64,000 nucleotides of DNA from positions 297,011-361,010 of the forward strand of contig JAXRKN010000014.1 in NCBI GenBank assembly GCA_038502055.1, in the 5' to 3' direction. The notes under the pieces are model-generated. The model was not told the DNA's origin and did no database searches. It was given only the letters and a program-made list of their open reading frames with translations. A program made the translations under genes and the position numbers. Below are positions 47,971 through 59,110 of this stretch, piece by piece. How positions within the stretch are numbered: the stretch's first letter is position 1; every line of letters begins with the position of its first letter. This DNA comes from Tanytarsus gracilentus. Taxonomy: Eukaryota > Arthropoda > Insecta > Diptera > Chironomidae.

Positions 47971-48620
47971 ATAGATAGACGAAGGAGGAGAAACGCTAGA
48001 GAGGGAGAAATAAATTAGAACTTTTGCACAATTCATTTTCACGCTCGCTAATTCCACAAATCTAGTCACAACGAGCTTTTCCGAAATGCTTATGAAAAAT
48101 TGCTTTAAATTCAGGTTTTTTTTTCGTTTTTCAAAAAACAAATGTATTGAGAAAATTTTGCTTAAGTTTTATTACGAAAAATAAAATTTTCTGTTATTTA
48201 ATCTTAAATTGCTGATAAATTAAATAAAGAGATGGTGGAAATATTTAAAAGTTCAAGTTTGATTTTTTTGATTTGGGGTTTTGTAGTGATTTTAGGGTTA
48301 AAATAAGTTTTAGACTTTCATCCTAAAAACGTTTTCAAAAATCAACATTAAGTTTTTAATTTAAGAACAAAAAAACTAAAAATCGTTAGTTAAAAAAATA
48401 AAAATAAAAATTCAAAAAATCAAAATTTTAAAAATTCAGAAAATATAAAAATTTGAAAATTCAATTCTTTAATTTAAAAATATAAAATCCGTTGAATTAA
48501 AAGTTCTCAATTTTCTCTTCTCAAAACTTTATTTAAAATATTTTAAAAATTTTTAATACAAACTTCAAAATCGACATTTTCAAAATATAAATTCAACTCA
48601 AATCTAAATTTTTATCAACA
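47971..48620. other. Convergent 3' ends of Hip14 and thiolase
   Basis: 3' UTR sequence with AATAAA-type signals near 48,180 and 48,225. Otherwise A/T-rich with no gene. Confidence 0.55.
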
Positions 48621-50049
48621 TTAAACTGATTCGACTAACAAAGCAATTCCTTGCCCGCCTCCAATGCAAGCGCTTCCAATTGCCTTCTTCAATCCCTTTC
48701 TCTTCATTTCATGAACTAAATGTGCGGTAATTCTGCTACCTGATGCACCGAGAGGATGCGACAATGCGACAGCGCCGCCGTTCACATTTAATTTGGCCAA
48801 ATCTAAATCGAGGGCGGTGGCACATGCTAAAGTTTGTGCGGCAAAGGCTTCGTTGATCTCAACTAGGTCGATATCGTTGAGGGAAAGTCCTGAGATTTTG
48901 AGGACATTTTGAATCGCTGGAACGGGTCCGATTCCCATGATCTAGAATTAATTTTAAATTAATTGATTAATTAAAAATTATTAAATTTCATTATTTAATT
49001 AAGTTGGTAAATTTAATAATTAAATTAAGTAATTAAAATTAAAAAATTAAATTAAGTAATTAAAATTAAATAATTAAATTTATGTGAAAATATTTCTCAC
49101 CGTTGGATCAACACCGACAGCGCTGTAAGCAACCAATCTCGCTAATGGTTTTAAATTATATTCTCTAACCGCCTCCTCAGAAGCTAAAATAATTGCACTC
49201 GCACCATCGCCAATACCACTCGCCGTTCCAGCAGTAACCAAGCCATCTTTCTTAAACAAACTATTCAACTTTGCGAGTCCCTCTAAAGTCGTTTGTGGTC
49301 TTGGATGTTCGTCGACTTCAAAGTTAACTTCCTTGCCTTTAACTTTAATTGGAATTGGAACAATTTCGGACTTGAAAATGCCTTCTTGGTTTGCTTTGAA
49401 CCATTTCTGTTGTGATGCATATGAAAATTCGTCAGTCTTTTGGCGTGTAATGTTGTACTTTTCACCCAACTTCTCAGCCGTCATTGCCATTGGTAATTTA
49501 CAGTATGAATCACTGAGTCCAGCCCAGAGTGAGTCCTCAAGATTGTAAGGAGCGCCTAAAGTTGTTCCAAATCTCATGTTTCTAACAACAAACGGAGCCA
49601 TACTCATGCTCTCAACGCCACCAGTCAAAACAACCTTGGCAGCACCCAAAATAATATCTTGAGCACCGTTAACGACTGACTGAAAGCCAGAGCCGCAAAG
49701 ACGATTAACAGCCAATGCCGGACGGTCAATTGGAATTCCACAGTGAAGTGAAACGTGACGCGCCAAGTAGCCGCCATCGGTTTGTGTGTGTGGCATGATT
49801 GTTCCGATCACCACGGTGTCGACTTTATCCGGCGACAAGTTTGCGTCCTTCAATGCGGCTTGGGCTGCGATCGTCTGCATTTGGGTGCCGGTTGTGTTCT
49901 TGAGAGTGCCGCCGAAGGTTCCGAAAGCCGTTCGACGAGCGCTCACGATAAAAACTCCTGATAAGAGAAATTTCATTTTAATTTTCACGATCAAAGGTCG
50001 ATTTTGAGGAATTTTGAATTAATTTTTTACCTTTTGTTGCTGCTGACAT
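48621..50049 (-). CDS. yip2: Mitochondrial 3-ketoacyl-CoA thiolase (ACAA2 type)
   Basis: Exons on the minus strand: 50049-50031, 49957-49101 and 48941-48621 (398 residues, the usual length). Thiolase II catalyses the CoA-dependent cleavage of 3-ketoacyl-CoA in beta-oxidation. The catalytic cysteine is in VNRLCGSGFQSVVNGAQ, the ESMSMAPF motif follows, and NEAFAAQTLACA, GGAVALSHPLGASG (His) and GSACIGGGQGIALLVE (second Cys) complete the active site. No long N-terminal presequence is present; the short start MSAATKGVFIVSARRTAFGT matches insect Yip2/ACAA2, which carries an uncleaved targeting sequence. Intron 2 is built of repeated AATTAAATTAAGTAATTAAA units. The gene is convergent with Hip14. 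Confidence 0.9.
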
Positions 50050-50732
50050 GTTTGAAAGTTGAAATTTGTCGATTAAATGATTGAAAAGCTGTGAAAAATA
50101 TTTTTTTATGAGTTCGCTGTAAGAGTGATGAACTTTGGAGTTTGTTATTGCTCTCTCGATATTTCACTAATACAATGAAAAGTTTGTGCTAAATGTTTTG
50201 TGAGGTTTTCACACTGATGCGTGTCGGTGTAAAAAGCAATTTTTAGAACAGAAAAAGCAACATGTGGATTAAAATTATTTTAAAAAATTTAAATTAATTT
50301 TAATTAATTTTGAGGGTTAATTTTAATTTTTTATTTAGGAAAAGTCAAAAATTATTCTAAAAATTAAATCAGGTATTAAAAAACTAACTAAGAAATTTAA
50401 AATTTAATTCAAAAAATTCAAAATTCATATAAAATTAAAAAGTTTTAAAAAACTTATTAAAAAATTCAAAATTTGTAAAAAAAATTATTTTTTTAAATGT
50501 TTTTGTAACTCATCACAAGCTTAATAAATGTCAAAAAATAAACAATGAAATTAAAACTTAAAAATTAATTGAAAAAATTTATAAAATGAAAATTTGATGG
50601 ATTTTTAGAAAAAAGCTGAAAATTATAAAAATTTAAGTGTTAAAAAATAGAAAAGGTTTAAAATTTAATTGGTTAATTTTATTAAAAAATTTTAAACTTT
50701 ATAAAAATAAAAATTAATTTTGAAATGTTTTT
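50050..50732. other. Thiolase 5' flank and intergenic DNA
   Basis: Less AT-rich sequence near 50,050-50,260 is probably the thiolase promoter. The remainder is A/T-rich, and 50,500-50,720 resembles the sequence 3' of protease copy 1 (about 14,500-15,200), suggesting that the duplicated unit extends into it. Confidence 0.5.
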
Positions 50733-52972
50733 TTAACAATAGTTTCGCAAGTCAATCTTTAATTGAGTTATGCCAGCATTACGGTAATAAGCTCCATGAA
50801 TGCATTTATTGCGATTCAAATAAATCCAATTTATTTCACTCAAACCGTCAAAAATGTCGTCAGGAATTTTTTCAAGTTTATTACTATCAAACAAAATTGT
50901 TTCCAACTTCCTATTTCTCTCAAAGAGATTTTCGGGTAAAAATTTTAATTCATTGTCGTTGATATAAATTTCTTTTATCTCACTTAAACTCCAAAAAAGT
51001 TTTGGCGGCAAAAAAGAAATAAAATTTCCATTCAAATTCAGATTTTCCAGTTTTGTTAAGTTTTGAAATAAATTTTCATCCAAATTGTTTAGTCCTGTGC
51101 TCCATAATGAAAGTGTTCTTAAATTCTTGAGTTTCGAAAATAAATTTTCATGCAAAGTTCCAAAATTATTTCGATTCAGCGAAAGATATATCAAATTTTC
51201 GAGATTATCAAACAAATTTGGGGACAAAAATTTCAATTTGTTGTAACCCAAGTCAAGTATTTCCAACTTTTTCAAGTCATCAAAAGAATTTACCTCGATT
51301 TCTTCAATTTCATTTGATCTCACATCAAGAAATTTCAACTCATGCAAACCTTTCAAATTATTTCTGTTAATTTTCTTTACTGCACAATTATAAATGATAA
51401 TATAAATCAAGTTTGGAAATTTTTTGCTCAAATTATTTGGCAAAAACTTGATCTGCGTGTCTCTCTCAAAACCTCTATAATTTAAACGAAATCTTTGAAC
51501 TTTTTCATTAAAGTTTGAAGAAATCTCAAAATTTTCATCATCGATTTTTGTGTTTTCGAGTGAAGTAAAAGTTAGAAGGGTTGATCTACTAAAGAGCCAA
51601 ACATCACGTTGTTCGATTTCTCCTTTTACTATCATTAAATAAAGAGAAAAAAAATAATAAAGTTGAAAATAAAATCTCAAGTAAGTTTTTTTCTCACCAC
51701 ATCGAGTTTCATCACTTTTATCAGCACAATCAAAATTTCCATCGCATGTCGAAGAAAAAGAAATTATCTGTCCATTCTTGCAGGTTCTCAAGTCTTGATC
51801 AAAAAGTCTTAATGGTTCTTCAGTTGATGTACTGCTAGTCAAGTCTTGTTCAAAAGGCTTCCATGGAATTTCATTTGATGGATTGTTGATCCAGTCCAAG
51901 TACTTGAAGACATTCGTGAAAACGGTGAACTTTGTTGTGTCGCAATACTTGTCACTATTCAAAAATGACGATGAAACAATTCCGAAGACGTAAAATTTGT
52001 TCGATTGCTTAAAAATCATTCCACTTCCAGAATCTCCATGACAAACACCTCGACCATCACCTACACCCGCACAAAAAGTATTTGGTGATGCAATTTCACT
52101 GAATTTTGGATCTCTTGCAATGCACTGCTCATAACTGACTGTTGGTAGTTCAATTTTACTCGGAATGCCTTCAAATTGTTTAGTTTTATCTTCACTTTGT
52201 CCATAACCAACAACAACGCCTTTCAACCCATTAAAATTAAGTTCGGAGCTCCACAAGCAAATTGGTGACACAAAATCATTAAAAACTATAGTTCCGTAAG
52301 TTTGCAGCACAGCAATGTCAGCATCATATTTCTTTATGAACGGATGCCACCGAGGATGAACAAAAATTTCTTCACAATGTAAAAGTTGTCGGTCAGGATC
52401 ATATAAATGGTCATCGAGATCGAACATTCCGACCATAATTTGCACTTCACGTGGAAGCTTTTGACGTTCATGTTTATTGTAAATGCAGTGAGCAGCTAAA
52501 AAATTAATGGAAATTCGTTTTAACTTTTGTTTTTCATGAAATCTTAGGGAAGTCAGTTTTTGAAAGCCTCAAAAATCCTTAAAATTACTTTTCCAATACT
52601 GATCTGTTACACGGGAACACCCATGTGTGGGTTTTGAAATATTTTTTTTATCAAAAATTACCTGTTAAAATCGCATTTGAACTAATCACGCTTCCACCAC
52701 AAAAATAAACTCTCTTTGCAGAGTCAATCAAAACAGCCGACCTTCATGAGTAAAAATTAATGGCGATTCACGAATTTTAATGACTTTTTTGCATACCATG
52801 GATAATCTCCTCTTTTAACGTCTTTATCTCCACTAACAATAAATCCACTAGATTTTGTCACAACACCACATGAAACTGAACGAAAAAATCTTCCAGAATT
52901 TTCATTATTTATCGTTAAATTTTCACTCAAAACTTTTGAGATGAAGAAAAAAAGCAGCAAATATTTTTTCAT
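50733..52972 (-). CDS. Secreted S1 serine protease with LDLa domain and C-terminal leucine-rich repeats (copy 2)
   Basis: Exons on the minus strand: 52972-52797, 52741-52662, 52495-51698 and 51628-50733 (649 residues). The same architecture as copy 1: signal peptide (MKKYLLLFFFISKVLS), S1 domain with LSAAHC, YDADIAVLQ and HGDSGSGM, LDLa (CDGNFDCADKSDETRC) and about eight LRRs. Protease exons are close to copy 1. The LRR exons differ in scattered positions, and the segment before the LRRs has diverged. Intron 3 (51697-51629) is 69 nt with no in-frame stop. If retained, it would add a hydrophobic stretch (RFYFQLYYFFSLYL) between LDLa and LRRs. Copy 1 has a stop at the equivalent place, so splicing is the expected state. 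Confidence 0.8.
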
Positions 52973-53390
52973 TGCGACTCAGCTGAAGACTTTAACGGAA
53001 CTAAAACTGGATTTTTTGGGCGTGGAAGACGCTTCGATTTTTTTCGCAACATTCGAGAGTTGAAAAATAAGAAGAAAGATGGAAAAAATTCGGCTTTTTT
53101 GATGTAAAAGAAGATTTCGAGTTGGGACAAAATAATACAAATTTTTCACAACAACAAAAATAGTTAGGGTTAAATGCTCATAAATTCGATCTTCAACACA
53201 AATTTAATATTTTATTAAAATTTATCAAAAATTGAGGAAAAAATATTTTTAAAAAATTTATTTCCATTTTTTTAGATTTTAAACGACTTTGTGACCCTCG
53301 GCCTTCAAACTGTCGCTCTAAAGCAACGATAAAAATGTAAATCTCCCAAAAAATTAAGATGATCAGCGGTGAAAAAAATTTATTCTTATT
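52973..53390. other. 5' flank of protease copy 2
   Basis: The first ~240 bp matches the flank of copy 1 (17,958-18,190). The rest is the downstream flank of the lipase gene. No gene is seen. Confidence 0.6.
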
Positions 53391-54977
53391 TTATGCAGCA
53401 CAAACAGATTTTCCAGCTGGATAATTATAAATTTGGCCATTAACGAGAACATATGGATCACATCTTGAAGTTGCGATGAAAATTGTTCCATTAAAGAAAT
53501 TCCTGTCAAAATTTTAAAATTAAGAATTTTTTAGATTTTTAGAATTTCAACTCACGTGTTATAAAAACCCAATCTGGCACCAACAGCGGTGGTGTTCGAA
53601 ACCAATCTTCGTGAAGTGCATTTATGAAAATTATTGCTGGTGTAAGAAGTCGTGAAGGCGTTTATGTAGAAGTAAGGACAAAGACCGTGACTTAGCTGGA
53701 ATTTGACAATTAATTAAATTTGTTTAAAAAAGAATTAATCAATTAATTTTTTAAAGTTAAGTAACAAATTTTTTTAAATTGTTAATTTTAATTTTTTAAA
53801 TTAAATTAATTTATTTTTTAAAAATTTATTCAATTATTTTAAAAATTATGAATTATATTTTAAATTAAATTAATTATTTTCTCAAAATTTAATCAACTAA
53901 TTTTTTAAGGTTAATTAATTAATTTTTAAAATGTAATTAAGTGATTTTTTAAATTTGATCAATTAATTATTTTAATTAAATTAATTAATTTTTAAAATGT
54001 ATTTAAGCAAATTCTAAAATTTAATCAATTAATTTTTGTTGTTAATTTAAATTTTAAACTTAATTAATTATTTTTTAAAAATTGTATTTTAAAAGTAATT
54101 AATTTATTTTTTAAATTAAATAAATTATTTTTTCTATTAATTTTTTTAAAAATACCTTTGGCACGACCGTTGCTGCATACTGCCACTGTCCACAGTAACC
54201 TAAAGCGAAATCTTGCTTGCAATTAAAGATGACAGTTCCTTTGTCATTGCTGGTGTGAATGCAAGCAACATTTTCAGCTGCTTTTGAAGGGTCAGCGACA
54301 GCTCTTGCGATGTAATCAAATCCAGGACCTTTAATTATGCGAAATAATTTCTAATTAATTCTTTAAAATTACCACAAACCCGCCGGATCGCACAAATCCA
54401 TTCTTTTAATCACTGGAATTCCACCATTGACCATCGTCAAATTGTAGCCAACACCTTGAGCCAATCTCGATCCAAAACTAAATCCAAAAATAAAAAGTCT
54501 TTCGGGATTTCCAATTTGAAGAACTTTTCTTCTCAAAGTTTCTCTAATTAATTCATATCGAGAGCAAAGAATTCCGTAATCGCCAGCTGAATACTTGGAA
54601 TATTCCATGAAAATCACGCAACCACCGCCGTGAGTTAAAAATGCATTAATTAAAGGTCGAGCCCAAAGTGAGTGCATGCCTTCAGTCCATCCGTGAACAA
54701 TCAAATGAACTGGCATCGATGTAGGACAATTTGATGAGAGTTGAGTGTCGGTGAATGTCGAGTTGTAAATTAAGTTTGATCTTGAGAAAAAAAATTGTTA
54801 ATTTAAATTTAATAAAATTGAATAAATTAAATTTTTAAATTTTTCGTTTTAGATTTTTTCTCACTCTTTCACGTGAACAATAAACGTAATATTTCCATCG
54901 ACATCTCTCTGTGTCAAGGTTTGACCCTTCAAAACCCCAACGAAGGCTATAATCAGTAAAACTTGTAAAAAGTTCAT
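53391..54977 (-). CDS. Secreted neutral lipase, pancreatic-lipase family
   Basis: Exons on the minus strand: 54977-54865, 54780-54380, 54328-54156, 53695-53556 and 53502-53391 (312 residues). A signal peptide (MNFLQVLLIIAFVGVLKG) is followed by the oxyanion motif HLIVHGWTEG. The nucleophile elbow is FGFSFGSRLAQG, with GFSFG in place of the usual GHSLG. The Asp is in DLCDPAGPGF and a candidate His is in LSHGLCPYF. The triad therefore seems complete, and the enzyme probably hydrolyses acylglycerols or phospholipids outside the cell. The long lid of vertebrate lipase is absent, as in many insect members. Intron 3 (54155-53696) is a repeat of AATTAATTTTTTAAA units. The exon 2 donor uses G|GTTTGT, chosen because it restores DPAGPGF. 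Confidence 0.82.
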
Positions 54978-55319
54978 GCTCAAGTGAAGTTCAAACTTAA
55001 ACTAAATTAACTTAATTTTAAGGCTTTGATAAAGTGATAAAAAAGTTGTTGAATTAAAGCTGAGTCAATATTGAATTTTCGAACGAGATCATAAAATTTG
55101 TACAAGATAAAAAATTGAACTAAATAAAATTTTTAAAATTCGTTTTTTCTTAAATTAAATTCTTTGGTTTTAAAAATTATTTTTTATTCAGTTTTTCACA
55201 TAAGAAATTAAATTTTGTCAAATAAACTTTAATTCAAAAAATAAAATTATTTAAATTTAAAAAAATATAAATTAACAAAAAAATAAAACGTAATTAAAGT
55301 TTTAACATTTTTTATTCAA
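54978..55319. other. Lipase 5' flank
   Basis: A/T-rich; contains the lipase promoter and the 3' flank of the small gene at 55.3-55.6 kb. No further gene is seen. Confidence 0.5.
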
Positions 55320-55559
55320 TTAATTTTTCTCTTCCATTTTTTTGATTTCTTTATCGAGATTTTTTAAATCTTTTAAGTGATTGTTGAGAGATTTCAATCC
55401 GGTTAATAGATTTGCTGTCAGTTGAGAGCATTTTGAGCATAAAATTCTATTCGAAAAATTTCCAGATGAAATTTCTGATGATTTTCCTAAATTTGCTGAG
55501 TTTTGAAGTGACGTTTTATTTTTTTGAATAGCTTTTCCACAGTTGAAGCAAATATCCAT
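55320..55559 (-). CDS. Small protein with paired CxxC motifs (hypothetical)
   Basis: A single-exon ORF of 79 residues. CFNC at residues 4-7 and CSKC at 41-44 could bind one zinc ion. A C-terminal helix follows (SLNNHLKDLKNLDKEIKKMEE). The spacing and the following Leu-rich helix recall the ZAD dimerisation domain of insect zinc-finger proteins, but no C2H2 fingers follow. It may be a stand-alone ZAD-like protein, the first exon of a longer gene, or a chance ORF. Confidence 0.45.
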   Translation of the reverse strand: MDICFNCGKAIQKNKTSLQNSANLGKSSEISSGNFSNRILCSKCSQLTANLLTGLKSLNNHLKDLKNLDKEIKKMEEKN

Positions 55560-56849
55560 GGTTATTAAGCAAAAATATGCTGAATAAAATCAAAAATATT
55601 AAAAATATTCTAGAAAGAAATCCAATTTTAAAAAAAATATTTATTTGACTCTCAATTTTTTACTTTTCTTCTCAAAATTAATGTCCCAAAATTTTAAATT
55701 TCTTCTCTTTCTCTCAAACGCCATCAAAACACTGAAAACCAAAACAATTTTTTTTTCGGAGAGAATTTTTCTTATCATCGATGACTAAAATTTTAAATTA
55801 ACATCTTCGATTGATTGATAAATTCAACAACCGCAAATTATTAATTAATCGACGAGGAAAAAAATTATTTGAGGTGCGAGAAATTTAAGTGCGGCAATTA
55901 TCGACACACGTTGAGAGTTTTTTAATGGGCGAATAAAAATTTTCAGTTTTGTAAACCCAACATAAATTGAGAAAATCAAAATATTTTCAAATTTAACAGA
56001 AATTAAATATTTTTAAATATTTTAGACTTTTAAATTTTTCAGAATTTAATTTTATTTTAGAATTTTATTTTTTTTAATTTTTCAGAATTTAAAAATTTTC
56101 CTAATTTTTTGTATTAAACCTGAAATTAGAATTTTAATTTATTAATAAACAATTTTGTTATTTTCATCCCACTTTATTTTATTTAATTACATCAAAAGTC
56201 TTGTATCATTGTCTTTACATTATTATTTTTGATAAAATTTTTAGTCGTCGATGAGTCATCGACGAAAGTACCACAGAAGAATATTATGAATATAAATAGA
56301 AAAATAAATGAATTGAAGAGTTATGAAGATATGCATGAAATTTACTAAGTTTAGAAAAATATTTTTCAATAATTTACCAAAAAGTTATTTAGAAAATCGC
56401 CGCTAAAATTTTAAATTTTGTATAAAAATCAAATTTTGGAATTTTAAATTTTGTATAAAAAATCAAATTATGAAATTTAAAATTTTCTTTAATATTCGCA
56501 AAAAGTTTTGTTCATTTTTTTTCGATAGAAAAAGTTTTATAAAAAGTTTAAAAAGATTTTTGGTATTTTTAAAATACGTTTACGTTAGTTAATGAACTCT
56601 AATTGCTTTTGGTCTTTTCGAACTTGCGAAATTTTTGAGAGAAATTATTTTAAAATATAAAATATTAAAAACTTTATAAAAAAATTATCTCAAAAAATTC
56701 CACAAGTCTTTTTCACCCATTTCTAAAATCTATCCCAGTTTTCCACCAAAATCGTACTTTTCCATCTCAATTTTTCAATCACTTTCAAATTCAAATTTTA
56801 GCCTTAAAAATTTTTCAATTAGCCAACAAAAAAAAATAAAATTTAAAAT
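55560..56849. other. Intergenic with a 21-bp palindrome
   Basis: A/T-rich, no gene. TCGTCGATGA-G-TCATCGACGA at 56,245-56,265 is a perfect palindrome centred on TGAGTCA, the AP-1/bZIP core. Confidence 0.6.
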
Positions 56850-58298
56850 TTACAAAATTAAAAATCTAACGATTGCTATTGAAGCTGTCATTGACAGGAC
56901 AGACAAGCTGTTGATTGTCGCACTAGCCTTGACACTAACTGGAGCTTTATAATTTTTGCATGGAGTTTCCTTCCTCACGAATCGAAAGAGAGCCTCAACT
57001 AAATTAGCTGGAGTCGTTTCTTTGCAGTGCTCGAGTTCATTGACAATGCAATTTTCCAGCTTGTGCATGTCCTCACAATGCTCTTCCTTAATCACGAACA
57101 TTGGCAAATTATCAAACGACGGCATTTCACCGCCGGTATATTTCGACATTGTTTTATTGAAGCAAACTTCGAGAGCTTCTTTTTTCGATGAAAAACATTC
57201 GGGACCTTCTTCGGCGATAAAAAGTGCAATTTGATTTCCATTCTCGTGGCAGACAAACTCGAGGAGACTTTTTGTCATGTTGACCATCACGATTTTTTGA
57301 TCTTTCTCCTCATCCGAGAGACATGGCTCGATTGAGTTTGTGAACTCTTCAACGCACTTAATTCCTTCGTCGCGACGTGCGCAATATTTATTGAAAACGG
57401 TGTCTAAGTTGCCGAAGGGTTTGGCGGCCTCGATTTCGTCATTAATTTTGCTAAAATCGATGATTTCTTGAATGCATTCGAGGGCTTTCGTTCCGGCTTG
57501 CTAAAATAAGAAAATTTAGAAGAATTTTAATAATTTTTTTTTGAATGACTAAAAATAATCAACTAGTTGCAACTCTAAAAAATTCATAATTATGACTCAT
57601 AAAAATTCACAATACGCAATTATTTTATCGCTCGCACTTAAATTGCACTCAAATCTGACTAATTTCCCTCCTCTTAATCACATGCCAGACCGCACATTAA
57701 TCTCGTATGCATAACAAACAAAAAAATACTTTTTAATTGTCTACAAAACACAAAGTGAACTCATCAACATATGACTCAAGGTCCGCATCTCACTTTGTGT
57801 GTGTAATCACAGAGTTTTCGTTACGGTAAACGAACGCAAGATTTAATTAATTCAAAATTGAGTGGTCATGTAATTGTTGTGAGGAAATAAATGAGACGAC
57901 GAAATTCATCCAGAATTTTTATTTAAATCCTCACCTCAGCCTGCTCGTAAGCTGCGTCACTTCCCGACACTTTGGCACATTTATCCTTCAGCACAGATGC
58001 AACCTGAGCCACATCGACGCCCTCAATCTGCTCAATCACATCCGTCGGTAAAGTTACTCCCTTTTCCTTCAGCTTGTCAATCGCTTTGTTCGCCTCACTT
58101 TTTACGTCAATGTCTGTCAGACTATTTTGCGGTATCGCTGACACTAAAAAAATAGTCATTCGTTATTAAGTGTCGAGGTCGACAGGTGAAAAAAATTACA
58201 ATTCTCCGTGATGTAATTTGTAAAGTAAAGATAAAAAATTTAATGATCGAGAGCTTACCAAAGGTCGCGAGAGCTGCGAGGAGGAAAAGCTTTTGCAT
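56850..58298 (-). CDS. Secreted DUF1397 glycoprotein (27-kDa haemolymph protein family)
   Basis: Exons on the minus strand: 58298-58259, 58143-57935 and 57500-56850 (299 residues). A signal peptide (MQKLFLLAALATFVSA) precedes a cysteine-rich helical domain: LKDKCAKVSGSDAAYEQAE, ALECIQEIIDFSKIND, FNKYCARRDEGIKC, EPCLSDEE, LLEFVCHENGNQIALFIAEE, PECFSSKKEALEVCF, EHCEDMHKLENCIV and HCKETTPANLVEALF. This cysteine-helix pattern matches the insect 27-kDa glycoprotein/DUF1397 family, which is abundant in haemolymph. The C-terminal 20 residues (SVLSMTASIAIVRFLIL) are hydrophobic and could be a GPI-attachment signal, which would tether it to membranes. Intron 2 is about 430 bp and holds nothing else visible. 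Confidence 0.85.
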
Positions 58299-59110
58299 GT
58301 TTTTGAGTATCTAACTGGTTTGGGTGATGATGAACGACTGAAATGAATTTATGAGAGAGATTAGTAAGTTTAGCTTATCAATTATTGAACTTCAGACTTT
58401 TTTTTCGAGGAATCGACTTTTTATAAATTTTAAAGAAAGAAGAATTTTTTCGGCTATTTTTGAATTAATTCGAATTAATTTTAATTACCTTACGTTAATT
58501 GATGATTTTTATTTATCTTAAATTAGTTAATTTTAATTATTTTTAATTTTTTGCTGCATGAATAATTTTTTAAGTTGCACAAAACTATTTTATTAGTCGA
58601 GACGCAAGACTTACTTGAGAGTGTGTCTTGGCTAAAAAAGGGGGAAATAAAAGAAGAAAATTAATTTTTATATGCACTTAAAAATTTATGTCAGTTAAAT
58701 TTTAAATTTAAAATTTTAAGTTTATATATATTTTTTTAAAAAATCGAACTTTTATTCAGATCCATAATTAATCCTTTAAAAAATGTTTGTGAATGATTGA
58801 AGTTCAAGATCGTTGCCAATTGAGCTTTTCCATGGTCAAATAAATATTTCTGGTTGAGATGTAAATTAATTTAATTTGATGCAAATTTTTGAATTAAGTT
58901 TAAAAGGTTTTTTCCTGGATTAAATTGACACAGAAATAAATTTCTAAACTGAATGAGCTCACAATGAAATCGTCGAGAACTTTTTTGTTCGCTTATCAAA
59001 GTCTAAATAATTTCATTTCATCGCGCGAGTCATAAAGTCAACCTGAAAATTATAAAAATTGAGATGAAGTTCAGTCGATCTTCAGACTTTCGAGAGAAAA
59101 GAATCAAAAA
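58299..59110. other. Divergent promoter region
   Basis: Lies between the minus-strand DUF1397 gene and the plus-strand LRR gene and so carries both promoters. It is A/T-rich. A TTATAAATTT run at about 58,421 is too common in such DNA to be called a TATA box. Confidence 0.4.

Noticed and set aside
56245..56265. A CRISPR-like or phage attachment site
   Set aside because: A single palindrome in a eukaryotic intergenic region with no spaced repeats or integrase nearby.
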